Assembly: GCA_036768485.1 (NCBI GenBank)
Contig: JAVLUZ010000146.1
Coordinates: 620,001-684,000, forward strand
DNA: 64,000 bases
Direction: 5' to 3'
From: Mermis nigrescens
Taxonomy: Eukaryota; Nematoda; Enoplea; Mermithida; Mermithidae
A model generated the notes under the pieces. That model saw only the letters and a program-made list of their open reading frames with translations. It did not search any database and was not told the DNA's origin. Positions 11,380 through 25,300 of this stretch are shown piece by piece; the first letter of the stretch is position 1, and every line of letters starts with the position of its first letter. The position numbers were made by a program, and so were the translations under genes.

Positions 11380-13260
11380 CCCTCCCAGAAAATCTTTTCA
11401 ACCCCTTAGAATTGGCGATTTTTTTAAGTTCTCAAAAGTTTTCTACAAATTTCTAGAAAAGACGCTATTTTAAGCGTTTTAGCTATCCATGTATTTGCTC
11501 AGAAGTGCTAAATTTTAGGCGCTTCGCTCCACCCTGGAGCTTTCTCCACTAGCATGTCTAGTCAAAAGCAATAATGCGCAGCGCGGCCGTGTCAAGTAAT
11601 GGGATTTTTGAGAAAAAGTGACATTACTGGTAATCGTAAATACTAAAATATCATTAACTTACGTTAATTCACAGTATAAAACCAATTTCAGGCCGTTTGC
11701 AAGAAAAATTTTCCATTTTCTCATTATGCGAGGTCTTCTAGAGACCTTCCATGAGCATACAAAAGCATACTGCGATTATATGTCAATTGAATTCATTTAG
11801 TGCAATCTAAATACAGATACCTATAGGTTCATGATCAAACTTATGTGAAGCAGACTATACACAAGTTATAAAATGCAAATTATGTAAGTTTATCTCGAGA
11901 AAAATTCGAGACGAAGATATTACAAAGTCGGAGATAAGTATTTCACAGAATTTTCATTCTTCGGCCAGCAAGCGTTAAGCAATTTCGTGCAGTTGTCCCG
12001 TTCATCCTAAAGATATACAATTACTTTGATGCATAATGGTATGACTACATGAATGTAATGATGGCATTTCAAGAAGTCATATGCACGTATCAAGAAATGG
12101 GACGTTTTGGCGCCGCCATTTTGCCTCCACACTCTTCGTAATATTATTAATTATTTACTTTTCATTTATAATTTATATGGTATAAATTACTTTTAGAATA
12201 TCTTTGAATTTCGTGAGGTAATTAAATGCATCTAAAAATACACAGGATTTTCTACAGTTTTTCAGTCGTACACTAATGAATAATCATCCAATCGAAAATA
12301 ACAATATGCTATTTTGTAGCTTGTAGAACCTGCTTTCTGAATATATAATTTATTTTAAAATTGCTTCAAAATTGATTTAATTAGAATAATTTATAAATCG
12401 CTGGCGCCAAAACGTCGTAGACCCGCACGTATCACAATTGTTGAATTAATATCAATCGACACAAAAAGCGGTTTAAACTGAAGCAACAATCACGACAAAC
12501 TTACTATGTGAACCAATTCATAAGCATATGAAATTTTAATATGCGAGGTTCTACTACTTTAGGCTGCCTATAAACTACATCCTGCAGCTGCCCGCCTGGA
12601 CATTAAAAACTGATTTGAGAAATAAACAGCAGTAAGCAATTCGGCCGAAATTCAGCAAAGCACATTTGATGTTACGTAACATAACTCGCATTGCGGACCA
12701 GCCTTTAGTCAACTTGTACACAAGAAAGGAAAATAATTTGACGCTAAATGAGCACAAAATTGATAATTTAACGCAAAACCACATAAAATACTCCTGTATA
12801 CGTACATTTGGAGCAACATATGTAGAACCAAACTGTTATTATTTTAGAAATTTTTTTGAAGGATAACAAGCTAGGAATAATGATGAGAAGTTGTTGTTTA
12901 AAAATATTTGTTGTGAAGCCTTAAGAAAATTGGTATTGAAAAAGTTGCGCAGAAAATAATTAATGGAGCGAAAATATGGCTTTTAAGACCAACAAGAAGT
13001 CAAATAAGAGAAATTTTTGGCCTGGTCAATGTCAGAAATTACGATAAACGATGGCCGAAATTATTGACAACTACAACAAGAATCCGCCCACGGGCAGTCA
13101 ATTAGTGAAGTCCAAAAAGTTTAGGACAAACGTTAAAAAATTGTCGATCATACCCAAACAAGTCTAATTATTAAGATTGCACAATTATTTTGAAAACTCT
13201 AGATTTGATGCTACGAGTCTTTCAGGCGTTAGAGGTCTCAAAAAACCCAAAACGCTATTG
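11380..13260. other. AT-rich 3' flank of HSPBP1
   Basis: Mostly unique AT-rich sequence that may include the HSPBP1 3' UTR. Several short frames (for example 11618-11800 +, 12575-12784 -) lack recognisable homology. No clear minus-strand AATAAA was found within 120 bases of the stop. Confidence 0.4.
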
Positions 13261-13272
13261 TATGCTGCTTAA

Positions 13273-13362
13273 TTAACGCACCGCAAGTTCTGATTTGCCC
13301 TCTGTTTCTTCTATCCTGCGTTCTAATAAATTTTTGAGGCACAAATTGCTTTTTCGGCACTC
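13273..13362 (-). CDS. HSPBP1: HSPBP1 exon 7 (terminal)
   Basis: After a 67-base intron ending TTTTACAG, the exon encodes residues 274-302: ECRKSNLCLKNLLERR then EETEGKSELAVR and TAA. It matches ECREPELGLEELLRHR of the family. Most relatives continue with an EEL-x-C-x-x-LL tail, which is missing here. The codon before the end (GCG then GTGCGT) could be a donor to a further exon I did not find. Confidence 0.85.
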   Translation of the reverse strand, partial: ECRKSNLCLKNLLERRIEETEGKSELAVR

Positions 13363-16300
13363 CTGTAAAAAAAGTCGGTATTGGTCGCAGAAAACATAAC
13401 TAAAATAAATATAATACAAAAATAAATACCTCGACTCCGCGTGGAAAGTCAGAAATAAGAGATAGCAATGCTGACGTCACGTGCTCACGTCCACCGTTGT
13501 TTAGAGTGCCCAACATAGAAACAAGTTGGTCAACCATGCCCATATCGAGAGCCATTCCTGAACAGAACATATTTTTGTGGCTTTGAATGGCCTGCCATAC
13601 ATGATCTCGAGGGAAGTTGAGGGGAGTTTCACCCCAAAAGTTTTCACCATAGCTCGGCGTGGGGGTTTGGGGGTATGCACCATACGTGGGCAGCAACAAA
13701 ATTCTGGGGTGGGGGTGCAAGATTTTTCAAAGGTCAAAAAGGTCTTAAAAATGGTGGTATGGCAAAAAAACCATTTTTCAACGTTTCTCATCGAGCACCA
13801 TCCATTGGCATCAAAAAATTGCGAAAAAACAACAAAAAATATTTTTTTTATTTTTATTTTTTATTATTTTTTTTGGTTTCTCGGGGAGTGCATACCCCGA
13901 CTCCCCCACGCCCAAGTATGATATGCACCCATAGAAACCAAAATACCCCTCAGAATTCAATTTCTGGTTTGTTAACTATTTATTTGATTTAAAGTGTAAA
14001 ATTTACGGCGTTATGCGCCATCTTTTCATTTTTGAACTATATTTTGTTGAATTTGTTCAAATTTCTCATTGTTTGGAAATTTTTCTATATTTTTATGCTC
14101 TACAAAGATGGAGCATCGTCAGAACCGCCGTAAAACGATGCTTTTGAAGCCTATGGACCATCATTGGGCCCTAAAATGCACTTTATACTTTCAAACTTCC
14201 TCCCCGAATTCATAAGCTGTGCATGTCTGCTGAACATTATATTCATTAAGTTTTTGCTTTAATTCTTCTAAAGAGTCGATTGAGTATTTTTCTATTCGCA
14301 TAAGGCTCTTCATTTGATGTTGGAACTTGACTCACTCCTTTTAATACAATCATAAGACGGGGTATAGAAAATTATTAAATATTTATAGAAAAAATAAAAA
14401 ACCTTAACATAAATTTCAAAAATAAAAACAAGATAAAATTAAGCCAGTTCTTCGCAAATAAAACTGTTCATTACACAAATAGTTGCCTATTTAATTCCTT
14501 TTCTTCTAGTGACTTGTTGAATTGTCCAATCGAAAAATTACGACATGAACAAGTAAAAGCTGAAATCTGTACTGTATATAAGACAAATGTACCTACTGGA
14601 GCACGTATATACATACATGATCTTGGGGGTTTAATCCACACGTGGGCGTGGATGTTGGGGTATGCACCCCCCAGAAACCTAAATACCCCACCGCAGAATT
14701 CAATTTTTGAATTTTTTCTGTTTTTTTTCGTAATTTTTGATGTCAATGGATTGTGCTCGATGAGAAACGTCGAAAAATGGTATTTTTTCGCAATACCACC
14801 ATTTTTAAGGCCATTTTTTACCTTTGAAAAATCATGCACCCCCAGGATTTTGGTGCTGCCCACCTATGGTTTCATCACCCAGACAAATTTTCATTCCGCC
14901 AACAAAATTTTTTCTCACCCTCCCCAGAATTGGCGACTTTTTGAAAGTTCACAAAAATTTTCTAAAATTCTGTAGCAAAGATGCTTTTTAAGCGTCTTAG
15001 CTATCTATTTACTCAAAAGTGCCGGAGTTTCGGCGCTTCGCGCCATTATACTCATATTATGAACATATTTTGTTCAATTCCTTCCAACTTTTTTTATTTT
15101 TTCTCGAAATTCTATGTTTATATGCTCTAGAAAGACAGACCATTTGTCAGAAACCCTGAAAAACAATGTTTTTGACGCGTACGTACCATTTTTGGACCCA
15201 AAATAAGCACTTTATAATTTCAACCCCTCCCCAGAATTTCCATGCTGTGCGTATGTACATACATATATGTATACGATATAAGCAGGCCCGTATTCGAGAT
15301 TCATAAGCAGGTTTATATTTCCGGAAGCTTCGTTGGGATAGCTGGCAAGAACCACATTTTTGAAGTTTTTTGGCATGCTCTATCCAAGATCATAAAAATT
15401 CGGACTTCTTGAAAAATTTTTCTTCCTCCTTAAATGGCTAAAAAACTGTCGTTTTTTGGTCGTGCTTGAAGCAAAATTATCGAAAATCCTTCACATACAG
15501 CGCAAAGCGCCGAAAATTTGCATATTATAAGAGAAAGCCACGGAATGTTATCTTTGAATGCATTATCCCACACCTGGGCGTGGGGTGGGGGGTATGCACC
15601 CCACGAGAAATCAAAACACCCCCCAGAATTCAATTTTTGAAATTTTTTTTCGTTTTTTTCACAATTTTTTGATGCCAATGGATAGTGCTCGATAAGAAAC
15701 GTCGAAAAATGGTTTTTTTCCGCCATACCACCATTTTTAAAGCCAGTTTTTTTACCTTTGAAAAATATTGCACACCCCAAGAATTTTCTTGCTGCCCACG
15801 TACGCATTATCCTACCTGTCAAAAAAATTGTTAGGCTCAGAGGGGCGGCCGCTCCCGTGCAATTTAAATAAGGGCCTGGCTTTCCGTACCGATCGTAATG
15901 AATATATCGTTTGCGTGTTTATAAAAAGAAAATTTTTGATTGACAAAAGCAGAATTTCGGACTTCGCGTGTGCAAAACTAGCAATGATTTACTCATAAAA
16001 CACTCTTTACTGATCAAGAACGAATAAATTTGATGATAAATTTCCATACGAGTACATTGTATTTAGTCGGTTACGATTTGCATTATATTATTTTACCACA
16101 TTCAAATTAAAAACTGAGGAAACATGTTTATCAGTTTTTATTGGGTGAACTCGAGTCAACTCCATATGTGGGTATCCACAACGTTCTGGGAGTGCAAGAT
16201 TTTTCAAAGGTCAAAAAATGGTCTTAAAAATAGTGATATGGCGAAAAAACACCATTTTTCAACATTCCTCCTCGAGTACTATCCGTTGGTATCAAAAATT

Positions 16301-19300
16301 GCGAAAAAACGAAAAAAATTTCAAAAATCCGATTCCGGGGGTATTTTGATTTCTGGGGAAGGGGGTATTCGGCTTTCTGGGGGTGCATACCCCCAACCTC
16401 CCACGCCCACGTGTGGTCAACTCCTTAGTTATCCACGTGTTACCTTGCTGCAAATGCAGTAGCAGAGCGCATTTATGTATTTGAAGACTTAGACTTACAT
16501 ATATTATGCAATATCAGCTTTTTCTGCACGAACGCTGAGCACGAGATGGCGTTTATTTACACAATAGATCAATATTTTGATACATTTTTCAACAAAACTT
16601 TTATTTTGTAATTCTGTAGACCATTATTTTGTTGGCCTTGATGTCACTGCGCCTAAATACAAATATTTAAAAAGGAATAACTTCAGTCGAAATCTCTATT
16701 ATTAGCATTCTATGCTCCTGAAATTTGTACTACAGTAACAGAAATGACGACGCGGTTGCCATATGCTAATTAAATCTGACAACAGGCGCTGCTGCGCCTG
16801 CGCTTATAAATTTTGTTATAACATAAACATAACGAACAATTTTGCTTTCAACAAAACAAAACAGTTCTAAGTTGCCAAAACTTATTATATATGCCTGAAA
16901 TCATACTTAAAAAACAGACGAGATAAATTCATAACTTTATAGTTTATAGATTGCTCGAAAATGTATCATTCAGCGTTTAACCACGTGCATGGGGCTAAAT
17001 AAAAAATACCCATTTTCGGAATTTTGGCCAAAAAAACTTCAGAAAGCGAAAAAAATCATTATATGTACTTAGGTCCAAAAAATGTTTTATGTCCATAAAA
17101 ACCATGAGTAATACTAACTTTTCCACTCTTCATTCTTTCTCAGTAGATCAGAGAGCAAAAACAACGTTTTGACCCGCAGTTTTTGATCGGTGGACGACGC
17201 GGCTCTCAGTAGATAGGTAAGGCCGTCTTCTTTGATAAATTCTGATTGGATTTTATCATTGGATCTTATCATACCTCAAAAAATACGGATAAAGAATGTG
17301 AAGTTAAACAAAATCATAGAAAATTCTAGCTGTTCGTCAAGAAAACCAAAATAGTCCGAATGTAATAGAAACTCCAAGGACTAATAGTGAGTCACACATG
17401 CACACTGGAGGTATTGGGAATCCCCTACAAGGACTTTTGGGAAGCGTACCCCTCTCAGGTCATTTTGGACCAAGACCGATTGATTGAACAATGAAAAAGC
17501 GTCAAATGACGTTTAATAGTGTCATGTCAATAACACACACTCATTTTTAGAGCACTAGACTATTCAATTCATTCATCTAGACACTTTTCTTCCATTATTT
17601 TGTATATATGTGATGTTACAGGTCATATCATTGCACTTATAGGGAGGGTTCAGGCAAATTTAACAACAATCTTAATGAAAAATAATATAACGACAATTAA
17701 GTACGAAAATTTGACATCAAATATGTAAAAAATAGTCACTTACCGCCCCCCCGTAAGGAAACTCGATTTACCCCCTCTCAGACCTTTTGATCGTGTGCAT
17801 GTATGTAGTGAGTAGAAATTTAAAGTTCAAAGCGATAATAGTGAATTATAATTAAAAACTTCGAAGAAAAAAGCTTAAGCATAAAGGTGATACTTTGACT
17901 GCCAAGTTTTGTTTTCTTTAAATCAGAATTCCAGAGTCGAAAGTCAAAAGAAGATGACATTGTATCAAATAACACCTATAAACATGAATTTCAACTCAAA
18001 TATGAGCCAGCGCTCGAACCTGACAGAAATCTAGAACACTGAATCGCAAAACAACGCTTACAGTTAAAAAAGAGTGAGAAATGGCTACTCGATTTTACAA
18101 AGCGCTATACATTCTTTGCTTCAAATAAAAGATTCATGATGCATTAGTCTTGCACTTATAAAGCTACGTAAAAAAATAATCAAATAATTATTACTTGAGT
18201 GATTAATTTTTGATCAATTTCACATATACAAAAGAATCAATAATTTACACAAATAATCCATTTTTTGCTGAGAAAAATCTCAAATAATTGGAAAAAAGGC
18301 AGAAATATTTCAAGCACATACTACATATTAGTGATGTCCTGGGCACCGGCACCGGCGCCGGTGCCTAAGCACCGGCACCGGGCCGGTGCTAGGCTGGTAC
18401 CGGCGCCGGTGCCGGTGCTAGATAAAAGAGTAAAAATTAGTGTAAAAAGAATAATTGAAGCTCCTTTATCACCAATTTAATGAATAAAGGTGCAAAAAGG
18501 TAGCATTTTGTTAATAAAATCTTCTGATTAACATAGTGAAGCATTTTGACTGAACTTCAGAACAAGTCTTCGAGCTTTAAAAATGAATTATTCATTTAAC
18601 GAAACACATCTTATTGAAAACATCAATTAACAGCAAGAAGCGTGGACACTAATAAATAAAGTAAATTAAAATTAAAACATCGACATATAGAGTGGAAAGT
18701 TCTTCTAATTCTACCATCTGTAGGCAAGAAGGATGAGTACTACAGAGTAGTTTTCAACTTGATTTCATCAAATCCATTTTTATTTTTCCATTTCGTGAGC
18801 ATAAGACCGTAAAACGCAGCTAGAATATTAATATAGTTTTTATGCAAAACTTTTTCCTGCAAATTTTTCAGAAAAAGCTTGTTAAAACTTTGTAAATGAA
18901 GTTCTGAGTCTTTTGCATTACTAATATATCCCATGTTTGTTTTCAGAGGCTTTTGAAAATGTGAAATGATTAACTCAAATAGTTTAACCTCAAAAAGTTT
19001 TTGTGGCTATTTTCATGTTTGTTTCTTACTAATTGAATATTTAATTAATGCACTAAAACCAAATTTCGATTTGACTAAAGCATCAACCACTGCACAAGCC
19101 AATCTTGATTGCGCTACACTTAAACTTATAATACACTATTTAACTTTTATTTTCTTCGAATTTCAATTTTATTACAATTTTTTGTTCGTTTAATGCTTAA
19201 GTGAGAAAATTAATATGTATTCATAAATTAAAAATAATGAAGTCGTTACTAGCCAAATGAAATTTTGCCCTTAATATGTATATCCGGTGAAAACTAGGTA

Positions 19301-22300
19301 CAAATTTAACCCTTTTTGAAGAGGCATAGTACACTCTATAATATTCTAATGTAGCACCGACACCGGCACCGGCACCGGTAAAAAAATTGGCACCGGGACA
19401 TCACTACTACATATATATGTATTTATAGGTTTTAAGATCCGCAGTTAGCGTTAATGCCTTGCAACGAAAGAGATCTTGAAGCCAATAGCGAATTTAGAGG
19501 GGCGGTCGCCCCTGTCGTAATGACATTCACTGACTTTCTTCGCAGCTCTAAAAACTATCAACTGCTTTTACGTCCACGAGAGTATTTTTAGTTCTTAAAA
19601 TGATTACTCGAGTATCTTCTGGCGATTTAAGTCGATTTTTGCATCAATTTTGCGAGTTTTTCATAAAGAAAATCCGGAAAATTTTAAACTTTTTATCGCA
19701 GGCAAAGAACTGCTCGTTTAAGCATAATGGTCGAATTTTTTATTCAATTTTTGATCCGCCCCACCCTCCCCTCCTACCACCAAAAGATCCTGGATCCGCC
19801 ACTGCTTGAAGCATTAAAGGGCAAACATTTTTCGCTTACACTTTAATGTTCCACTGTATTCAAAACTTTTGAGCAGGAGACATGCAGACTACTCTTGAAC
19901 ATTTGATTTTCCTAAAAAGAAATTTTATTAACACCAGCTTCATTTTATTTCACATGGTTTTATTCTACATTTCAGCTTATTCTAGATACGTTAGCAGCAG
20001 TAGTAAACTTATATGTACTACACATACATGCAACGGCTCGAAATTTTGGGTGGGGTCCCCATTTTTCAAAAAAAGAGGGTAAATGACCTCCAACTTTGGC
20101 CGAAAAATTCATTTTTTTCTAAAATCGGCGGACGGAGTCAAAAATTTTCAGGCTTTGAGGGGATGGGGGACAACAAACTTTGGTTGGAGGATCCTCCATC
20201 CACATGTTGCATGCATGGAGATACATTATATACGCACGCTGTAAAACAATACATAACGAAGAATGCATGATTTTCTACGTTAAGATATTTTAAGAATTTC
20301 TTTCACAAAAAAAACACGTTAAAATGGCCAATTTCGCAATGTACGTAACAATTTTCCATCAAATCTCTAGATCTACCTAATATATATATAAACTTGAACA
20401 CGCATTCCGATCTCGCTAAAGCTTGAATTAAGCCCCTGCAATGAATGGATAAAAACAAAGTGACTGGAGTAAGTTGGCATGGCAGTTAGCTCATGAAAAG
20501 TAAGTCAAAGACAATAATTAACATACTCGCCTGTTAAATAAAAGATCTATCCCCGTCTAGATTTAAGGCCAAATAATTTTTAAAAATCAGGCAAAGCTAT
20601 TCTGTCATTCGCAATAATAAAGTTATAGTTACTAGGGATGCAACGGATATCCGGATCCGGATCCGTTATTATCCGGTATTATTTTGGATCCGGATACGGA
20701 TCCGGATCCGGTATTTTGAAAAATTAGGATCCGGATCCGGTATTTTTGAGAAATAAGATCCGGATCCGGTATTTTTACAGTTTAAAACGGATCCTAAATG
20801 GATCCAAAAGATTATGATAAATGATCATTAAACCTTGATTTGTATTAAAGAAACAACATCACTGTGAGACAAAAGCTTTACTTTGATTGATTTAATACTC
20901 AAATTCAATGACAGGCAAATTGTATTTAAGAAACAGCAGCTTTTATGCAACCAAGGAAAACGGTAGGTTGCTCAAAGTCATAAGCTCAACTAACCGCTTA
21001 TCTATATCAATTGATCTTGCATCATCGTTAGTCATTTTTTACCCTTAAATCGTACATAAGTTAATTAGGAAAGCTCTCTTAAAAATGAAATATGTCATAC
21101 AGCAAGTAAGCATGCTTTCAATGTCTTATGCACTCTTTCTTTTCCTCTTCCAAAGCAGTCTTTTCGCAATCTGCGCGTTTTTCTGCAAAGAAAAGTAGAC
21201 ATGCTTGACTCGAATCTTCTACGATCTGTGCTTCACAAAATACCTTTTTCCTTTCCTTCGATCTGCTGGGACTCCTCTGCTTTGAACTTTTTATAATCCG
21301 CCGCATGCTTAGTTTGCAGATGCTTTTCATACAGGTGGTACCGCTTCTGGAAAGCTTTGTTGCGCAGAGATTACATTGCGATTTAGTTTCGTTATCAGCT
21401 AACGTAAAATAGTTCCAGATAGGACTACAAATACTTTTTGGCATTTCCGATATGAGAAAAAGACACCAGATTCGCAGTTTTTCAAGCTAGATCCGAATTG
21501 AGATCTATCTGGACCACTGAACCAAGCTAATGCAGCTTTACTTATTTCATCATAGTACAGTAATTTTGCCTCTGAAACTAATGAGCCTAAAAACCGTACT
21601 TGCGAACAAAAATTTAAGTACTAAAACAATTAAGCGTTCATAATGTATATTCGTGGATCCGGATCTGGATCCGTTATTATCCGTCATATTGATAATAAAA
21701 GATCCGGATCCGTTATTTTGAATTGTACAGATCCGGATCCGATATTATTAGAAAATCCGGATCCGTTGCATCCCTAATAGTTACGTGATTAGCGACTTAC
21801 AAGAGATGGCGTACAAGGCTTTGGTTTTGACCTGACTATCCGTATCTTTATCAACCAGTTCCATGAGCACCTGGAGAATTTTACTTTCGCTGAGTTTCTG
21901 AAGCAATAAAGTTATCAAGTTATTTGAGTTTGGATAAATACTGTTTGATCAAGCAAACATGTCTAAAAATTTCAAAAAGAATCAATGTATTTCAACCTGT
22001 GACAACACTTTAGTTAATTATCTCGCCCACATTATTTTCGCCATATATAAAATAAAAACTGCAATAATTCAACTTCATCACCTGCTGACAATAAGCATGA
22101 TTCTGAGATATATTCCCAATCAATTCGGCAGCATTAGCCCTAAAAGGCGAGCAAGAACTAGCCAACAAGGGGACTAATATTCTAAAGCCAGAAATCTTGT
22201 GGAAATCTGAAAGAAAAATGAATAAATAAAATTTTTAGATTTTAAACACCCGATTATACTTAGTTTTTTACCGAACCTTTACTATATATGTATAAATGAA

Positions 22301-25300
22301 AAGTTATTAGGAAAAAATACGATGCAATTATTTATATTTAAGTAGAAACTACGCGTGAGGAGCATGGAGATCCCGAAAAAGACCGGATGTTGCCGAAATT
22401 CAGGATACTTCCCTAATCACACATGTCAAGGCACATACATGCACAGCATGGAAATTCTGAGGTGAGGAGGTGAAATTATAAAGAGCCTTTTTGGGCCCAA
22501 AAATTTTAGGTACGCGTCAGAAACATCGTTTTCCAGCGTTTCTGACCGCGCTCTATCTTTCTAGACCAAAAAAACATAGAAAAATTTCAAAGAAATCGAA
22601 AAAGTCGGAACAAACTGAATAAAATATAGCCAAAACATGAGTACAATGGCGCGAAGCGCCGAAAATTTGGCACTTTCGAGCAAAAAGCTAGCTAAAACGT
22701 GTAAAAAAATCTTTTCTGCAAAATTCTAGAAAATTTTTGGAAACTTTCGAAGTTTGGAGTGGACCGGACATATCGAAGAGAATATATGACTTCCAATTTT
22801 CGGCCAAAAATGGTAAAAAAAGACCAAAAATTACCAATCGCGAAAAATCGGAGATGGGGTCCGACTCTAGGGTGTTGGGAGAACGAATAACCTAACCTTG
22901 AGTGGGAGCATACAATATCACGGGGGTGAGAGGGGGTATTACTCCCCCTGAGCTCTGAAAAACTGATAGCTATACAGCCATTTTGGCCGGATAAGCAATG
23001 CTATATATGCTTTTATAGGCTTAGAAAATTAGCTATATAGCATTTTTTGGGCTCAGAAAACTAGCTATATAGCCTTTTTGGACTCAGAAGCTTACAGTGT
23101 GAGCTCAGAAATGCTATTTAGTAGTCGTTTCTGAGTTTCAAAAGGATATATAGCTATTTTCTTGACTCAAAAAAGGGCTAAATAGCTGTTTTTGGCATAA
23201 AAAGGCTATATAGCTATGTTTGTGAGTCCAGAAAGGCTGTATAGCTAGTTTTCTGCGCCCAAGAAGGCTATATAGCCAATTTTTTGAGCCAAAAAGGCTA
23301 TATAACAGTTTTTACGAAGAAATTCGCTATCAATTTTTGGTTTTCTCCCTCTGGAAGTTTGACCTTGCGCACCTATGGTTGGGAATCTAGGGATCTGCCG
23401 TTTCCTTTGTTACATGTACGAGTATGTCCCTAATTTTATCCAAAGCTTCTTCAATTTTTCAATTTTCTTTTAGCAATGCTTTACATACATTCTAATAATT
23501 AACAGGACCAATCTTTTGGCAAACATCTGACTTCAACAATACTGAGCATCTTTCGACTTCTTATGAAACAAAGGCAAAAAACTGACAGCTTTTCCGATAA
23601 GAATTAGGCTTCGAACTGTTAATAAACATGGTTTAAGATTTTCATTTGTCTAGAAACTTTTTCACCTCTCCAATAATACGCGACTTTCCAAATAAGTCTG
23701 TAAAAAATTGCATTTTAGGCGTTTGAGCTAGGTATATTTGTTTGCTTAAAGGTGTCAAATTTTCGGCGCACTCGTTTTTTGACTATACTTTCTTCAATTT
23801 ATTTGAATTTTTCAATATTTTTTCGAAATTTTTTTACGTTTTTAGATTCTAGAAAGATAGAGCATCGTTAGAAAAGCCGAAAATTATATTTTCGACGGGT
23901 ATCCATCGTTTCTAAGCCCAAAAGAAGCACTTTTAAAATATTTTTGTTTCATTCCCAAACTTCCATGTTGTGAATGTCTGGCTATCAAACGTATACAAGT
24001 CAACACTGCTTTCTCTTGTACGAACCTCTTTGTGCATGTACAACGATTACCGGAAAAGTCTTTATACGAACGAAAAATTTTTTGTACATGTGATATATAG
24101 ATATGCTACTGTTAAATTTAAGTACACATTTTAACATACTCCTAGTCTATTATCCGCGACCCGCACGCTTCACAAAAAGTGTTACTTCGTCCTACATTAA
24201 GCTGATTGTATTATACAGCGCAAAGCGTGCCGAAATTTTTTTGACTTTTTTATTGAATTCACACATGAAAATAGACTCAGAATGCTAAAATAACTTGTGT
24301 TACACAATCAGAAATAATAAAGCGATTGCGATATGCTGGCTGAATCTCGTAACAGAGACCAATTCGCTTAAGAATTCAATGCAACACAACGATAAACAGG
24401 TCAATTTTATCTTCAAACGGCAGAAAAGAGTGCAAAATTGTCAAATAGTTCTTATTTTCTGCATAAAATCTTTACAAAACAGTAGATAGATTTGAAAGAT
24501 GCTTACGTCTGTACAAAGATGCTTGAAACAACAAAAATATAGATTTTGGAGTGTTTAATGCCCGCGCATGGAGCTAAATACAGTTGCAATCCATAAATAA
24601 ACACCCCGTGAGGACCTAGAGATTCCGTGTTTACTAATCGAGTGTGTTTATTACCCGAGTTTACAATTAGTTAGTCTGCAAATCACAACACTTCAATGTG
24701 TACAAAGCGTGTGTAATATCCAAAACGATGTGTTTTCTAACCAGGTTTACTCGACAAAATATGAGGTTTAGTATCGTTCAGTCACGCATTCTAGTGACAG
24801 TGTTTATAAACAGGAATGATTAGTGCGTTGTCATATAGCCACGGTCTTTTAATGCCGTATTTATTAACCGTTAACCGAGTGCTTATTGAGCAAGTTTCTA
24901 ACTGTGATAAATCATAGCACTTCGACAGGGACCGAACGGAAGGGTGTTTATGAAGCGGGAGTGTCTACTATCCGAGTGTTTATTAACGAGGTTCGACTGT
25001 AGATTGTAATTACGATATTCGGCGCGAAGCGCCAAAAATTTTTTCGAAATTTTGCTTAAAAAAATCGAAAAGTGTTAAAAAATTTATTATTTTGCCCCAA
25101 AAAGTCTTGGTATACATTGTACAAAGATGACTCCGAAAGTCTTTGTACGAGCCTCATAATCGTTGTCTCGTACAAAAAAAAACAATGCGACAATCTTTTA
25201 TTCTTATGTTGCTCAGTTCCAGAACTGTTCTTGAATTTTGGTATTTCTGATAAATCATTAGACGAGGATCTCAAATCAGACAAATATTTCAAAAGGCATG

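Noticed and set aside
14471..14600. Possible HSPBP1 exon (FNKSLEEKELNRQLFV)
   Set aside because: No family match, and no place for it: exons 5 and 6 join in phase without it.
18265..18480. Pro/Ala-rich ORF (APAPAPVPKHRH)
   Set aside because: Translation of the GGCACC array at a hAT end.
20381..20470. Alternative HSPBP1 exon reading GLIQALARSE
   Set aside because: It sits behind a plausible acceptor, but the phase does not fit, and the family block expected here is matched fully by 17274-17119.
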